Counted from the stretch's first letter, positions 18,171 through 28,415 are shown. The stretch is 64,000 bases of DNA from Pseudoalteromonas sp. T1lg48 (GCF_002964785.1 NZ_PQCC01000018.1:1-64000), one strand, 5' to 3'. A program made the numbers and translations. Notes: generated by a model not told the origin, from the letters alone.

Positions 18171-19550
18171 ATGAAATTTGATATTAAAGAAGAAGACCTG
18201 ATTATTAAGCCCTATAAGCAATCCGGGCCGATTTATGTGCGTGAGCAAAAGGGGCGCTTTCAGCGTATTCGCCGAGTGCTTAGCTGGTGTTTAATGCTCG
18301 CCTTTATCGGGCTGCCCTGGGTGAGTTATGAGGGCCAGCAAGCGGTGTTGTTCGATGTTGCCCAACAACAGTTCAGGATCTTTTCCGCCACCTTTTTCCC
18401 GCAAGACTTTATGCTGGTTGCCTGGCTCTTTATGGCCGGGGCCTTTGCGCTCTTTTTTATCACCAACTGGCTCGGCCGTGTCTGGTGTGGCTATCTGTGT
18501 CCACAAACCGTGTGGATGTTGATGTATACCTGGGTTGAGCACCGCCTTGAGGGTACCCGCAACCAACGTATAAAACGCGACGCTCAGCCCTGGAGCGCCG
18601 ATAAACTGGCTCGTAAGGGCGCCAAGCATCTGGTGTGGATAGCCATGGCCTTTTTCACCGCCACCACCTTTATGAGTTACTTTATTCCCGCGCACGAACT
18701 GTATAGCGACCTGCTGGGTTTGAGCTGGGGTGGTATCACCTTATTTTGGGTCTTCCTGTTCACCCTGTGCACCTATGGTAACGCCGGCTGGCTGCGGGAA
18801 AAAATGTGTATCTATATGTGCCCCTATTCGCGCTTCCAATCCGTGATGTTCGATAAAGACACCTTGGTGGTGAGCTATGATCAAGCCCGGGGCGAAGCCA
18901 GAGGACCAAGAAAGCGCAAGGCCGACCCGAAACAACTGGGGTTGGGTGATTGCGTTGACTGTAACCTCTGTGTCGAGGTATGCCCCGCCGGTATCGATAT
19001 TCGTAATGGTCTGCAATACGAGTGCATTAACTGTGGTCTGTGCATCGATGCCTGCGATCAAACCATGAACAAGTTTAATTATCCAAAGGGCTTAATTGCC
19101 TATCGCAGTGAGCGCCAGCAAAACGGTGGCCGGACATCAATTTGGCGCCTAAAACTGGTGGGCTATGCACTGATGACGGCCTTGGTGTTTGTGGTGATGG
19201 CTGTTTGGCTCAATGGCCGTACGCCATTGGAGGCTTATATCACCCGGGATAGGGGAGAGCTGTCGCGGGTCGATTATCAGGGCCAGGTGGAAAACCCATA
19301 TCGCATTTCCATCATCAATAAATCCCAGCAGCCACAGCGCTACACCTTGAGCATAGACGGCTTGGCGCAGGCTCAATTGCAGGTGCATGGCCACTTGTTT
19401 TTGCATCCGGGTGAGCAAAAAGAGGTGCCGGTCACGGTTAGCGTAGACGGTGAGTTACTCGAGCGTAAGGTCACGCCCTTTAGCTTTGTGATAACGCAAA
19501 GTGAGGGAGAGCAGCAAAGTATTAGTAAGGAAACCCGTTTTTACAAGTAG
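18171..19550 (+). CDS. ccoG: Cytochrome c oxidase accessory protein CcoG (FixG)
   Basis: A 459-residue inner-membrane ferredoxin-like protein needed for assembly of cbb3 oxidase, where CcoG reduces or handles copper for the CuB site. Four to five hydrophobic segments lie in the N-terminal half, with conserved CGYLCPQTVW and CIYMCPYSRFQ. Two 4Fe-4S motifs follow (CVDCNLCVEVCP and CINCGLCIDACD). The C-terminal periplasmic domain (about 350-459) has the Ig-like fold of the family. It is not in the cco cluster (60707-64000), where ccoP is followed by ccoH directly. Control by sigma-54 is indicated by the promoter at 18117. Confidence 0.95.
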   Translation: MKFDIKEEDLIIKPYKQSGPIYVREQKGRFQRIRRVLSWCLMLAFIGLPWVSYEGQQAVLFDVAQQQFRIFSATFFPQDFMLVAWLFMAGAFALFFITNWLGRVWCGYLCPQTVWMLMYTWVEHRLEGTRNQRIKRDAQPWSADKLARKGAKHLVWIAMAFFTATTFMSYFIPAHELYSDLLGLSWGGITLFWVFLFTLCTYGNAGWLREKMCIYMCPYSRFQSVMFDKDTLVVSYDQARGEARGPRKRKADPKQLGLGDCVDCNLCVEVCPAGIDIRNGLQYECINCGLCIDACDQTMNKFNYPKGLIAYRSERQQNGGRTSIWRLKLVGYALMTALVFVVMAVWLNGRTPLEAYITRDRGELSRVDYQGQVENPYRISIINKSQQPQRYTLSIDGLAQAQLQVHGHLFLHPGEQKEVPVTVSVDGELLERKVTPFSFVITQSEGEQQSISKETRFYK

Positions 19551-19586
19551 TTTGGCCAATTACCAGATATATCCGAGCAATAAAAA

Positions 19587-19611
19587 AAGACCCAGCGCTA
19601 AACTGGGTCTT
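19587..19611. terminator. Bidirectional terminator between ccoG and the M14 peptidase gene
   Basis: AAGACCCAG and CTGGGTCTT pair around seven bases with A and T runs on both sides, so it can serve both converging genes. Confidence 0.88.
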
Positions 19612-19651
19612 TTTTATTTGAGCCTACTTGGTTTTTTGCCTTAAGCGCTGC

Positions 19652-20563
19652 TTATAAAGCGCGGACAAAATCCAGGGCTGCGACCACGGCCGCTACCTGG
19701 GCGGCGACGCAATTTTCAGGGGTGCTGCGCGGGCTGTCCGGATACACCTCGGTGGTGGTGACATAAGGAGCTAAAGTCAGGCCCATGCAGAGCCCAAGCT
19801 TACGACCGGCGTATTCAATCACTCCATGCCCGGAAATGGGCACGCCAATCAACTGATTATTGACATCGGCTTCGGCAATATGAGTAACGGTCGCCACCTT
19901 GGCATTGATGGCTTTTTGGAAGTCAGGCTGTGGGCGCTCGGTGTCGGCCACCAGATAAAAACCATCGGGAATATTCCAATTGTTATTGGTCGTGCCTTCT
20001 CTGGCTGCCAAGGCCGGGCGGAATTCGGAGTTATCCGTATCCGTGGTTTCATGCAGGTCGATATGCACCAACACATCGCTGCTAAAGGGGGCAATAAAGT
20101 CCAGCAGCAGTTGGGACTCGGGGGCCGGCGAGCCCTCATAAAACGAGCGGTTAGGATCAACTGCAGCCGGATTCCAGCGGTTAATGGTTTCATAACCCCA
20201 AGGGCTCACACAGGGAACGACAAGAATATTGAAGGCGTCGCTGTGTGCTGGCGCCAGCTCGGCGGCAAACGCCAAAGCACCGTGTACGCCGCTGGTTTCA
20301 TAGCCATGTACGCCACCGGTCACCAGGGCAATGGGGCGCCCGGGCTGCCAGTTTTTGTGCTTAAGGGCATAAAGCGGGTAGCGATTTTGGTAGTCAAGCT
20401 GGCCGTATTCGACGATGTCATACTGGTTGGCCAAAGCCTGGACCTTAGTGACGACCTCATCCTGATAGCTGCGTTGAACGTTTTGTGCTGCCAACCATTG
20501 TTGTTTGTGCTCTTCTCCCCACGGCTCGCCCGGCGTGCCAATGGGATAAATGGTGTTGCTCAT
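19652..20563 (-). CDS. M14 family metallocarboxypeptidase
   Basis: A 303-residue zinc peptidase, unrelated in domain layout to the one at 8385. Zinc ligands are HGYE (HxxE, near 85) and the His in HIDLHET near 172. The catalytic Glu is in TTTEVYPDSP near 275. No signal peptide is seen, so it is probably cytoplasmic. Similar stand-alone proteins occur in Alteromonadales and are annotated as M14 peptidases without known substrate. It is transcribed alone towards ccoG and shares its terminator. Confidence 0.88.
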   Translation of the reverse strand: MSNTIYPIGTPGEPWGEEHKQQWLAAQNVQRSYQDEVVTKVQALANQYDIVEYGQLDYQNRYPLYALKHKNWQPGRPIALVTGGVHGYETSGVHGALAFAAELAPAHSDAFNILVVPCVSPWGYETINRWNPAAVDPNRSFYEGSPAPESQLLLDFIAPFSSDVLVHIDLHETTDTDNSEFRPALAAREGTTNNNWNIPDGFYLVADTERPQPDFQKAINAKVATVTHIAEADVNNQLIGVPISGHGVIEYAGRKLGLCMGLTLAPYVTTTEVYPDSPRSTPENCVAAQVAAVVAALDFVRAL

Positions 20564-20691
20564 AAGCCTTCCTAGTGTTCTTTTGTGTTTAGCCGCAGCT
20601 TAGAGTCTTGGTGTGGTTTGTCAACCAAATTGCCTTAAGTGGCCAGCGGCATGAGGTGCCTACAGGCGCACTTGTTTGCGCGGCCAACGCC

Positions 20692-21099
20692 TCAGGGGGT
20701 CGCTAGGTGTTCATTAACATAGGCCAGGGCATCGTCAAAATTATCGAAGACAATGTCGGAGGCGGTGTCGGCACGCCCTAGTGAGCGGCGAATTTGCTCT
20801 AACTGATTAATGGCGATGGCGGAGTCGATAACAAAGGCGGCGGCCTGACAGCCGTGGGCAAACATCTTCTCGGCCACGGAAACCATGCGCAGTTGCGCCT
20901 CCGGCGTGGCAGCGAGCACGTCCATGGAATTGCTAATGTAGGCCCAACGTTGAAGTTGATGCTCTTTAACCAGGGTTTCTAACTGAGTAGCGAAGGTGGC
21001 TATCATGCGCTCATTGATGGCACCACTGAATTGGCCGACGATAACATCCCCTTGTCGGGTTAGTTGATACGAACCATTGGCGCCGGAATAATGAAACAT
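20692..21099 (-). CDS. STAS-like small protein of unknown function
   Basis: A 135-residue protein. The pattern of strands and helices (GQFSGAINERMIATFATQL, WAYISNSMDVLAATPEA, CQAAAFVIDSAIAI, FDNFDDALAYVNEHL) resembles STAS/SpoIIAA-like proteins common in marine gammaproteobacteria. The Met at 21099 is preferred because AGGGGGA precedes it by three bases; a longer frame to 21138 lacks such a site. No partner anti-sigma gene is adjacent. Assignment to STAS is by overall pattern only. Confidence 0.65.
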   Translation of the reverse strand: MFHYSGANGSYQLTRQGDVIVGQFSGAINERMIATFATQLETLVKEHQLQRWAYISNSMDVLAATPEAQLRMVSVAEKMFAHGCQAAAFVIDSAIAINQLEQIRRSLGRADTASDIVFDNFDDALAYVNEHLATP

Positions 21100-21295
21100 A
21101 CATCCCCCTGTAGTTTGTGAAGGCCAGAATCTAATCACAAGGCGCTTATTGTAACTGCATCCAGGTGTATTTAGGATGCTTTTTTGCGCTTTATTTGATG
21201 TGAGCTAGGTTCGATAGATTTAAGTGTAGTCGATGCTTGAATCGCGTTGTTAAAATGAGGTACTTTCAGAACATAATGAACATTTGGGGTTGGTG

Positions 21296-21853
21296 ATGGA
21301 ACTAACAGACAAAATGCAGGCCTTTGTAATGCACTGTGGCGAAATGGGCAGTCGTTGGGGCTTTAACCGCACCATAGGGCAGATGTATGCGTTGTTACTT
21401 ATTAGCGAAGAGCCTCTCAGTGCTAACGAATTATCGCAAACCCTGCATATTTCTCGTGGTAATGTCAGCATGGGTATTAAAGAACTCAATTCCTGGCAAT
21501 TGATCGCCACTCGGCATAAGCCGGGCGATCGCAAAGAATATTACCAGCCCGCAGGCAGCATTTGGCAGATGGCCAATCGTGTGTTTGAACAGCGCCGCAA
21601 GCGCGAAATTGACCCAACCTTGAGCCTGCTGCGCGATAACCTGCTCGATGAGCCCAGGGATCAGCAGGAGCGTTATGCCCAGCAACGGTTATTAGAAATT
21701 CATGACTTACTGGAAATGATCACCGAATGGGCCTCCGAGCTACAGCGTTTAAGCCCGGAAAAATTATCGACCTTGATGAAGCTCGGTGCCGGCGTTTCGA
21801 AAATCCTCGATTTTCGCGATAAGCTCAGCCCCAAGGACCGCACGGAGTCCTGA
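21296..21853 (+). CDS. GbsR/MarR-type transcriptional regulator
   Basis: A 185-residue winged-helix regulator. The DNA-binding part is at about 35-95 (ANELSQTLHISRGNVSMGIKELNSW, then RKEYYQP wing). The N-terminal MGSRWGFNRTIGQMYALL is typical of GbsR-like proteins. The ATG at 21296 is used rather than a TTG at 21284 because a GGGGTTGG stretch sits at the right distance. It is divergent from the STAS-like gene. Ligand and targets are unknown. Confidence 0.85.
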   Translation: MELTDKMQAFVMHCGEMGSRWGFNRTIGQMYALLLISEEPLSANELSQTLHISRGNVSMGIKELNSWQLIATRHKPGDRKEYYQPAGSIWQMANRVFEQRRKREIDPTLSLLRDNLLDEPRDQQERYAQQRLLEIHDLLEMITEWASELQRLSPEKLSTLMKLGAGVSKILDFRDKLSPKDRTES

Positions 21854-21975
21854 GTTACTCATTTATTAGCCTGAAAAGCACAATAATACTAAACGCGTAT
21901 ATCTATATAACGAAAGAATTGAGGTGTTTTTGCGCAATTAGGTTAATAATTAGTTATAGGTTTCCAGCCAAAGAT

Positions 21976-22013
21976 AACCAATCTCGCTCGTCGAGTTGGT
22001 TTTCTTCTTTTTT
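21976..22013 (+). terminator. Terminator after the GbsR-like gene
   Basis: AACCAA-t-CTCG pairs with CGAG-TTGGTT around CTCGT; a T-rich tract (TTTTCTTCTTTTTT) follows. Confidence 0.75.
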
Positions 22014-22121
22014 GGCCCTTCTTAATTTTCCCCACGCCTTGTACCTGCTCGCACAACACTAGACAAATGGCCGTCTAGCCGCTAACGTAAACCGGTTTAT
22101 AACAACAAGAATGGAACTTTT

Positions 22122-24290
22122 ATGCTTAAAAGAACACTGGCTGTGGCCGTGTGTGTGGCCCTAACCGGCTGCAACGACAAACCGGCGGCAGAAGCAAGCG
22201 CACAAAAAGAACAAAAAGTAGAGCAAACTCAGGTTGCCCAGGCGGCCATCAGCTACCCAACCACCCGTAAAGGCGATGTCGTTGACAGCTATTTTGAGCA
22301 GCAAGTGGCAGACCCATACCGTTGGCTTGAAGACGATATGAGCAGCGAGACGGCACAATGGGTTGAAGCGCAAAATAAGGTCACTTTCGGTTACCTTGAG
22401 CAGATCCCTTTCCGCGACGAGCTTAAACAACGTCTTAAGACCCTGATGGACTATGAAAAGGTGAGCGCGCCGTTCACCGAGGGTGAATACACCTATTTCT
22501 ATAAAAACGATGGCCTACAAAACCAATACGTACTGTATCGCCAAAAGGGCGAAGGTGAGCCAGAAGTTTTCCTAGACCCGAACACCTTTAGCGCCGATGG
22601 CACCACCTCACTGGCCGGCATCAGCTTCAGCGAAGATGGTTCTCTCGCAGCCTACCAAATCTCAGAAGGTGGCAGTGACTGGCGTAAAGTGATTGTTCTT
22701 GATACCAAAACCAAAGAACAAATTGGCGAGACCTTGGTCGATGTGAAGTTCAGCGCTATTTCTTGGTTTGGTAACGATGGCTTCTATTATTCAAGCTATG
22801 ACAAGCCCAAGGGCAGTGAATTGTCGGCGAAAACCGACCAACATAAGCTGTATTACCACAAGCTGGGTACGGCACAAAAAGACGATGCCCTTATTTTTGG
22901 TGGCAGCGATGAGCAAAAACACCGTTATGTTGGCGCCGAGGTGACCTCGGATGCGCGCTTCCTGGTAATCTCAGCGGCCGTATCTACATCGGGTAACAAG
23001 CTGTTTATTAAAGACTTAAGCAAAGAAGACAGCGAGTTGGTTACCATTATCGATGACCTGACTTATGACAGCTCGGTACTGGATAACAAGGGCGATACTT
23101 TGTTTATCGTCACTAACAAGGATGCACCGAACAAACGTGTGGTGACCGTTGACAGCAAAGATCCAACGCCTGAGAACTGGCAGGATCTTATTCCAGAAAC
23201 CGAGAATGTGCTGAACATCTCTAAAGGCGGCGATTATTTCTTTGCCCGTTACATGGTTGATGCCATTTCTCAGGTGAAGCAGTTCGATAAGACCGGCAAG
23301 CTGGTACGTGAAATCGCCTTGCCAGGCCTGGGCACGGCATCGGGCTTTAGCGGTAAAAAAGATCAAACCACCCTGTATTACAGCTTTACCAACTATAAAA
23401 CTCCAAGCACCATCTTTAGCTTTGATGTAAACAGTGGCGACTCGGCCGTGTATAACGAGTCTGGCGCCCAGTTTGATCCAGCACTGTACGAGTCTAAGCA
23501 GGTCTTTTATAGCTCGAAAGACGGTACCAAGGTACCTATGATCCTGACCTATAAAAAAGGCACCGAGCTCAATGGTAAAAACCCAACCATTCTTTATGGT
23601 TACGGTGGCTTTAACGTGAGCCTGACTCCTCGCTTCTCGGCCACTACGGCGGCTTGGTTGGAGCAAGGCGGCGTCTATGCGGTGGCGAACCTGCGTGGCG
23701 GTGGTGAGTACGGTAAACAGTGGCATAAAGCCGGTACGCAAATGCAAAAGCAAAACGTATTTGACGACTTTATTGCCGCGGCCGAATACCTGATCGCCAA
23801 CAACTACACCTCAAGCGATTACCTGGCGGTACGCGGTGGCTCTAACGGCGGTCTATTGGTTGGTGCGGTGATGACGCAACGCCCGGATCTGTTTAAGGTT
23901 GCCTTACCTGCGGTAGGGGTACTGGATATGCTGCGCTATCACACCTTCACCGCCGGTGCAGGTTGGGCCTACGACTATGGTACGGCGCAAGACAGCAAGG
24001 AAATGTTTGATTACCTTAAGGGCTATTCTCCGGTACACAATGTAAAAGCGGGCACCAGCTACCCGGCGACTCTGATCACCACGGGCGATCACGATGACCG
24101 CGTGGTTCCAGCGCATTCATACAAGTTTGCCGCCGAGCTGCAATCGAAGCATGAGGGCGACAACCCGGTGATGATCCGCATCGAGACCAATGCCGGTCAC
24201 GGGGCGGGTACGCCAACCAGTAAGATTATCGAGCAGTATGCAGATATCTATGGCTTTACCTTGTATAACATGGGTATTAAAAAGCTTTAA
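22122..24290 (+). CDS. Prolyl oligopeptidase family serine peptidase (lipoprotein)
   Basis: A 722-residue S9A peptidase. Residues 1-16 form a lipoprotein signal with lipobox ALTGC (Cys17), followed by a low-complexity linker, so it should be anchored in the envelope. The N-terminal peptidase_S9 beta-propeller (about 45-455) begins with [20 protein letters not shown]. The hydrolase domain carries the nucleophile motif GGSNGG (Ser574), the Asp in DHDDRV near 658 and the His in NAGHGAG near 693. It cleaves short peptides after proline. It has its own terminator downstream. Confidence 0.94.
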   Translation: MLKRTLAVAVCVALTGCNDKPAAEASAQKEQKVEQTQVAQAAISYPTTRKGDVVDSYFEQQVADPYRWLEDDMSSETAQWVEAQNKVTFGYLEQIPFRDELKQRLKTLMDYEKVSAPFTEGEYTYFYKNDGLQNQYVLYRQKGEGEPEVFLDPNTFSADGTTSLAGISFSEDGSLAAYQISEGGSDWRKVIVLDTKTKEQIGETLVDVKFSAISWFGNDGFYYSSYDKPKGSELSAKTDQHKLYYHKLGTAQKDDALIFGGSDEQKHRYVGAEVTSDARFLVISAAVSTSGNKLFIKDLSKEDSELVTIIDDLTYDSSVLDNKGDTLFIVTNKDAPNKRVVTVDSKDPTPENWQDLIPETENVLNISKGGDYFFARYMVDAISQVKQFDKTGKLVREIALPGLGTASGFSGKKDQTTLYYSFTNYKTPSTIFSFDVNSGDSAVYNESGAQFDPALYESKQVFYSSKDGTKVPMILTYKKGTELNGKNPTILYGYGGFNVSLTPRFSATTAAWLEQGGVYAVANLRGGGEYGKQWHKAGTQMQKQNVFDDFIAAAEYLIANNYTSSDYLAVRGGSNGGLLVGAVMTQRPDLFKVALPAVGVLDMLRYHTFTAGAGWAYDYGTAQDSKEMFDYLKGYSPVHNVKAGTSYPATLITTGDHDDRVVPAHSYKFAAELQSKHEGDNPVMIRIETNAGHGAGTPTSKIIEQYADIYGFTLYNMGIKKL

Positions 24291-24314
24291 TACCCAGTAA
24301 GTTATGCTAGTTTG

Positions 24315-24342
24315 AAAGCCGAGCCTTGGTGCTCGGCTTTTT
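24315..24342 (+). terminator. Terminator of the prolyl oligopeptidase gene
   Basis: AAAGCCGAGC and GCTCGGCTTT pair around a short loop, then T. Confidence 0.92.
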
Positions 24343-24360
24343 CGTTTTAGGGATATGACA

Positions 24361-24876
24361 ATGCCATTAGCCTCCTTTAAATCACCCAGACTCGAACACC
24401 AACCCTTGCGCCAAGCGCATTGGCCGCTGTTTGCAGCGCTTCATCAAAACCAAGAGGTGATGCGCTATGTCGCCGACTTACCCTCACACGCACTGATAAA
24501 AGAGCGCTTTGAAGCACGCTTGGCGTCACAGGCAACAAGTGATAGCTGGCATACCTGGGCCATAGTCAACGAAGATGGCCAGGAAATCGGTGTGACCGGC
24601 TTTTTACCTCAAGAGAGACAGGGTGCGGAACTAGGCTTTTTACTTCTGCCCGAGTATCAAGGCCGGGGTTATGGCCAGGAGTCATTACAAGCCTTGCTGA
24701 TCCATGGCGAGCGGCGTTTTGCAATTGCTCAATATCGGGCTACGGTTACTGCAGGCAATCTTGCATCGCGAGCACTGTTGCTTAAATGCGGCTTTATCCA
24801 GCTCGCCAGCGCCCGCAATGGCTATTGTATTGGCGGTGTTGAGGTGGAGGACTGGTTATTTCAACTGAGCTTGTAA
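24361..24876 (+). CDS. GNAT family N-acetyltransferase (RimJ/RimL-like)
   Basis: A 171-residue acetyltransferase. The acetyl-CoA binding motif is LLPEYQGRGYGQESLQAL (about 97-114), and motif B (TVTAGNLASRALLLKCGF) follows. The overall layout with N-terminal SPRLEHQPLRQAHW is that of the RimJ/RimL-like GNAT group. AGGG lies eight bases before the ATG at 24361; the ATG six bases earlier is too close to it. The substrate is unknown. Confidence 0.85.
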   Translation: MPLASFKSPRLEHQPLRQAHWPLFAALHQNQEVMRYVADLPSHALIKERFEARLASQATSDSWHTWAIVNEDGQEIGVTGFLPQERQGAELGFLLLPEYQGRGYGQESLQALLIHGERRFAIAQYRATVTAGNLASRALLLKCGFIQLASARNGYCIGGVEVEDWLFQLSL

Positions 24877-24985
24877 TCGCAGTAAACGTTTTTTATTGTG
24901 CATATACGCACAGAGCCTAGCGCCATGGCGCCATGTTCACGGACCAATCGCTGGGATAAGCTAGAGTAAACGAGGAGTAAGAAGT

Positions 24986-25540
24986 ATGTTGAATAATACC
25001 GAGCATGGCTATGGCTGGATGCACATTGCCTTGCACTGGCTGGTGGCTCTTGCCGTCTTTGGGCTTTTTGGCCTGGGTCTGTATATGGTCGAATTAAGCT
25101 ACTACGACAGCTGGTACAAGGGATCGGTTGACCTGCATAAAAGCATAGGCCTGACATTGGCACTGCTTTTTGTTCTGCGGCTAGTGTGGCGTTTAACTCA
25201 GGCACGACCTCAGCCGGTGGACAGCAGCTTAACATGGCAAAATCGTGTGGCGCACTGGGTTCATATCACGCTGTACCTGGTGTTGATCGTGGTTATGGTT
25301 TCCGGGTACCTGATCTCAACCGCCGACGGTCGTGGTATCGAGGTATTTTCCTTGTTTACTGTTCCCTCGCTAGGGGAGTTTGTCGACAACCAAGAAGATA
25401 TTGCCGGCATGGTGCACGAATACGCGGCCTGGAGCCTGGTTATTCTTGCCGGTTTACATGCCCTGGCGGCCCTTAAACACCATTTTATTAACCGCGACCA
25501 TACGCTGGTGCGTATGTTGAAAGCGAAAAAAGGAGACTAA
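24986..25540 (+). CDS. Cytochrome b561
   Basis: A 184-residue di-heme b-type cytochrome with four hydrophobic segments. Heme-ligand histidines are visible in [11 protein letters not shown] (about 10-20), VDLHKSIGL (near 50), [12 protein letters not shown] and [13 protein letters not shown]. It passes electrons across the inner membrane in an unidentified pathway. GAGGAG precedes the ATG. The YceI gene follows after one base, a pairing known from many proteobacteria. Confidence 0.92.
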   Translation: MLNNTEHGYGWMHIALHWLVALAVFGLFGLGLYMVELSYYDSWYKGSVDLHKSIGLTLALLFVLRLVWRLTQARPQPVDSSLTWQNRVAHWVHITLYLVLIVVMVSGYLISTADGRGIEVFSLFTVPSLGEFVDNQEDIAGMVHEYAAWSLVILAGLHALAALKHHFINRDHTLVRMLKAKKGD

Positions 25541-25541
25541 T

Positions 25542-26120
25542 GTGAACAAAGCTCTGACTAAATTAACTATGGCTGCGGCCTTGGTGGCTGCCAGCGGTGC
25601 TGCCAGTGCGGCGGATTATGTTATCGATACCCAGGGAGCTCATGCCTTTGTGAATTTTAAAATTCAACACCTTGGCTATAGCTGGTTACATGGGCGCTTT
25701 AACACCTTTTCCGGCGACTTCAGCTACGATGCGCAAAAGCCCAATGACTCTCAAATCAAGGTGGTGATCGACACCGCCAGCATCGACTCAAACCATGCCG
25801 AGCGAGACAAACATTTGCGCAGTGCTGATTTCCTTAATGTGAAGGCACATCCTAAGGCCACCTTTGAAAGTACCAGTATCGAGTTTACGGACGCCGATAA
25901 TGCCAAGGTAACCGGTGAATTCACTCTCAATGGTGTGACAAAAACCATCAGTTTTGATGTTAACAGGGTGGGTGAAGGTAAAGATCCGTGGGGCGGCTAT
26001 CGTGCCGGCTTTAACGGCCATACACGCTTTGCCTTGGCCGATTTCGGTATCGATCAAGACCTGGGTCCGGCGTCAACCCATGTAGAAATTGAACTTTCCA
26101 TTGAAGGCGTACGTCAATAA
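25542..26120 (+). CDS. YceI family periplasmic protein
   Basis: A 192-residue protein with a signal peptide (1-23, cleavage after ASA) and a YceI lipocalin-like barrel that binds isoprenoid lipids such as quinones (start [21 protein letters not shown]). The start is GTG at 25542, read directly after the stop of cytochrome b561; an overlapping ATG is in another frame and meets a stop at once. AGGAGA lies five bases ahead. With cytochrome b561 it may handle a quinone-like redox carrier in the periplasm. Confidence 0.92.
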   Translation: MNKALTKLTMAAALVAASGAASAADYVIDTQGAHAFVNFKIQHLGYSWLHGRFNTFSGDFSYDAQKPNDSQIKVVIDTASIDSNHAERDKHLRSADFLNVKAHPKATFESTSIEFTDADNAKVTGEFTLNGVTKTISFDVNRVGEGKDPWGGYRAGFNGHTRFALADFGIDQDLGPASTHVEIELSIEGVRQ

Positions 26121-26130
26121 CCTTCTTTCG

Positions 26131-26161
26131 CACACGCCTACAGCGCTTGTTGTAGGCGTGG
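26131..26161. terminator. Hairpin between the converging YceI and solute-binding genes
   Basis: CACGCCTACA and TTGTAGGCGTG form a long stem. It overlaps the last codons of the minus-strand gene and lacks a good T run, so termination is uncertain. Confidence 0.5.
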
Positions 26162-26995
26162 CTTCAGCGCGGTGGGCAACCATTGCAACATCACCTCCTT
26201 GTAGGCCTGACTGCTTACCACCTGTTGCAGTGCCGGCGCTAAAATCTTGACCTGCTGTTGACCTAATTCATTGTTGCTACAAGCGATATAGCCATAGCTT
26301 AAGGCCGGTGCTTCGGTGATAGGGAAAATACTGAGCTGCTCATCTACACCCATTTTCTCGCTGAGGTACTGATATTCGCTGGGATAACTCAGCAAAATAT
26401 CGAGCCGCTTTTTGGCCAACATATAGGTCAGACTGGCAAGCATATCGCGTCCGGGTCGGGTTGCTATCTGGGATTTAGGGACCTGGGCTATCACCTCATC
26501 CAACTCATTGCCGTAGGAGCGTCCCATGGGCAGACCTAAACGCAGATGATGTTCACCGAGTAATTTAGTTAGAGATTGGGGGGCACCCGGAGTTAAACCC
26601 AATTGCCGTGCCACCTCTTTGTGCATAACCAATGCCGGCGACAAGCCTATGGTGGAATACTGCTCACTAAAGTGTAGCTCCATCAGCCTTTGGCTGGTTT
26701 TATAAAGAGATACTAAGCAGTAGGTACTTTGCGTATGGCGCAGCTCCGTTAGTAAATGACTACTTGGGATAGCCATAAAATTAAAGTGATAATCCGGTAG
26801 TTGCTGCTGCAGTAAATTGATCACTTGCTCATCCCGGCCTTGCCCGGCATTGGCACCATTGAAAATATAGTAAGGTTCGAAATCCAGGGTCAGCCAGGTA
26901 ATGGTTTTGCTGCTTTGCCCAAAACTGGCGCTAGAAACAATCAGGGTGAAGCACAGGCACAGGCTTCGCTGGAGACGTTGTCGGAGATACCACAT
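26138..26995 (-). CDS. Periplasmic solute-binding-like protein (SBP family 3 type)
   Basis: A 285-residue protein with a signal peptide (about 1-26, ending SFGQ). The mature N-terminus KTITWLTLDFEPYYIFNG, then GQGRDEQVINLLQQQLPDY, resembles the TIGR02285 group of family 3 solute-binding-like proteins, which are often encoded without a transporter. No permease or ATPase gene is adjacent, so it may be a sensor or an orphan binding protein. The ligand is unknown. Confidence 0.75.
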   Translation of the reverse strand: MWYLRQRLQRSLCLCFTLIVSSASFGQSSKTITWLTLDFEPYYIFNGANAGQGRDEQVINLLQQQLPDYHFNFMAIPSSHLLTELRHTQSTYCLVSLYKTSQRLMELHFSEQYSTIGLSPALVMHKEVARQLGLTPGAPQSLTKLLGEHHLRLGLPMGRSYGNELDEVIAQVPKSQIATRPGRDMLASLTYMLAKKRLDILLSYPSEYQYLSEKMGVDEQLSIFPITEAPALSYGYIACSNNELGQQQVKILAPALQQVVSSQAYKEVMLQWLPTALKPRLQQAL

Positions 26996-27202
26996 ACAAG
27001 TTACCGCTAATGTAAATCAACCCTTTGAGTCTAGCACCGGTATTACCCCAGGCACATGAAATATATATAAAAATGTAAATATCTTGCTCAGCAATAGCTC
27101 TTTGTGGCTATTAATATCATGAATAATCAACACACTAGCTTGAAATTAGCAAAGTAACTAAGACCTTGGTATAACTAAAAAAACAACCTTCCGGAGCCCC
27201 CT

Positions 27203-28393
27203 ATGACACAAGCACAGAGCGTGGCGGTAGCCTATATTGACGGCGATGGCATTGGCCCCGATGTGATGCCCCTGGTGCGCGAGTTAGTGGATCTCGTGCT
27301 CGAGCGCTGCTATGGCGGTGAGCGGCAAATTCATTGGCACTGTTTACTGCTTGGTGAGCAGGCGGCTCGCGAAGGCGATGGTGAATGGTTTCCGCAGGCC
27401 ACCATATCGGCACTACGTGAACTCAAGGTCGCACTGAAAGGGCCGATGAGCAGCGCCATTGGTGGTGGCTTTCGCTCACTGAATATTGCCCTGCGCGAAG
27501 AGCTGGATTTATTTTGTAACATGCGGGTGATCAAAGCCTTACCCGGCTTGCCTTCGGCGCTAAAAAATCCTGATGGGATTGATTTGGTGGTGTTTCGCGA
27601 GTGCAGTGAGGATAGTTTTGCCAGTATAGAGCTGGCCGCCAATAGTCCCGATGCCGAGCGGCTCATTGAGGTGCTGGAGCAGGAGCTGGGATATCATAGG
27701 CTACGGTTTATCGATGACTGCGCCTTGGCGATAAAAAACTGCTCTCGGGCGGCCACCGAGCGTCTGATCAAAGAAACCGTCGATTACGCCATTAAACAAG
27801 GGCGCACAAAAATTACCCTGGTGCATAAGAGCAATGCCTGGCAGCTCACCGAAGGACAATTTCAACGCTGGGCCCTCGATTACTTAAGTAAAGAATATCA
27901 GCTGACCCAGAGCGAATGTCAGCAGTACTACCTATTGCCCGGTACCGACGGCACTGAGATCCAGGTTGAACAGATGATGTTGGATCAGGTGATGCAGCGA
28001 CTGCCGCGACAAGCGGCCGCGTTTGATGTCATAGTGTGCAATAACCTGGCTGGGGATCTTATAGCTGATTTGGCGGCGTCCCTGGTAGGCGGAGTAGGAA
28101 TAGTGCCCAGTGTGAACTGTAACCACGAGTTGGCACTGTTTGAACCCAGCCATGGACCATTTCGGCGCATTGCCGGCAGCGGCTTGGCCAATCCCTGTGC
28201 CAGTGTGTGGGCGGCGGTATTGATGCTGCAGCATTTGCAGTTGGACCGGGCGGCCTCAAGCCTGTTCAGTGCCTTAACAAAGGTGATCGCCAGCCATGAG
28301 CAGTTGTTTCAGCTGGACACTCGCAATAGCTTAGAGCAGGGCGTACCGACCAAGCAGGTGATTGCCGCCCTGGTTGAGGCTTTGCCATGCTAA
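27203..28393 (+). CDS. Isocitrate/isopropylmalate dehydrogenase-like protein, atypical
   Basis: A 396-residue member of the beta-decarboxylating dehydrogenase family, nearest in pattern to E. coli Icd (YIDGDGIGPD, LKGPMSSAIGGGFRSLN, FREC, LVHKSNAWQLTEG, GDLIADLAASLVGG). Substrate-binding Ser, Asn and Arg positions are kept and so is the catalytic Lys. The residue equal to Icd Tyr160 appears as Phe (SEDSF for SEDIY), and the cofactor segment reads HGPFRRIAG where Icd has HGTAPKYAG. It may use another substrate or cofactor, or have lost activity. GGAG lies eight bases before the ATG. It is a single gene, converging on a small unknown gene. Confidence 0.8.
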   Translation: MTQAQSVAVAYIDGDGIGPDVMPLVRELVDLVLERCYGGERQIHWHCLLLGEQAAREGDGEWFPQATISALRELKVALKGPMSSAIGGGFRSLNIALREELDLFCNMRVIKALPGLPSALKNPDGIDLVVFRECSEDSFASIELAANSPDAERLIEVLEQELGYHRLRFIDDCALAIKNCSRAATERLIKETVDYAIKQGRTKITLVHKSNAWQLTEGQFQRWALDYLSKEYQLTQSECQQYYLLPGTDGTEIQVEQMMLDQVMQRLPRQAAAFDVIVCNNLAGDLIADLAASLVGGVGIVPSVNCNHELALFEPSHGPFRRIAGSGLANPCASVWAAVLMLQHLQLDRAASSLFSALTKVIASHEQLFQLDTRNSLEQGVPTKQVIAALVEALPC

Positions 28394-28415
28394 ACAAAGC
28401 CCCATTTGTTTTCCA

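Noticed and set aside
19826..20575. Long plus-strand frame (249 codons) opposite the M14 peptidase gene
   Set aside because: It is antisense to a gene with all catalytic motifs and has no family resemblance.
23016..23753. Long minus-strand frame (245 codons) inside the prolyl oligopeptidase gene
   Set aside because: Shadow of a well-supported coding region; no binding site or domain.
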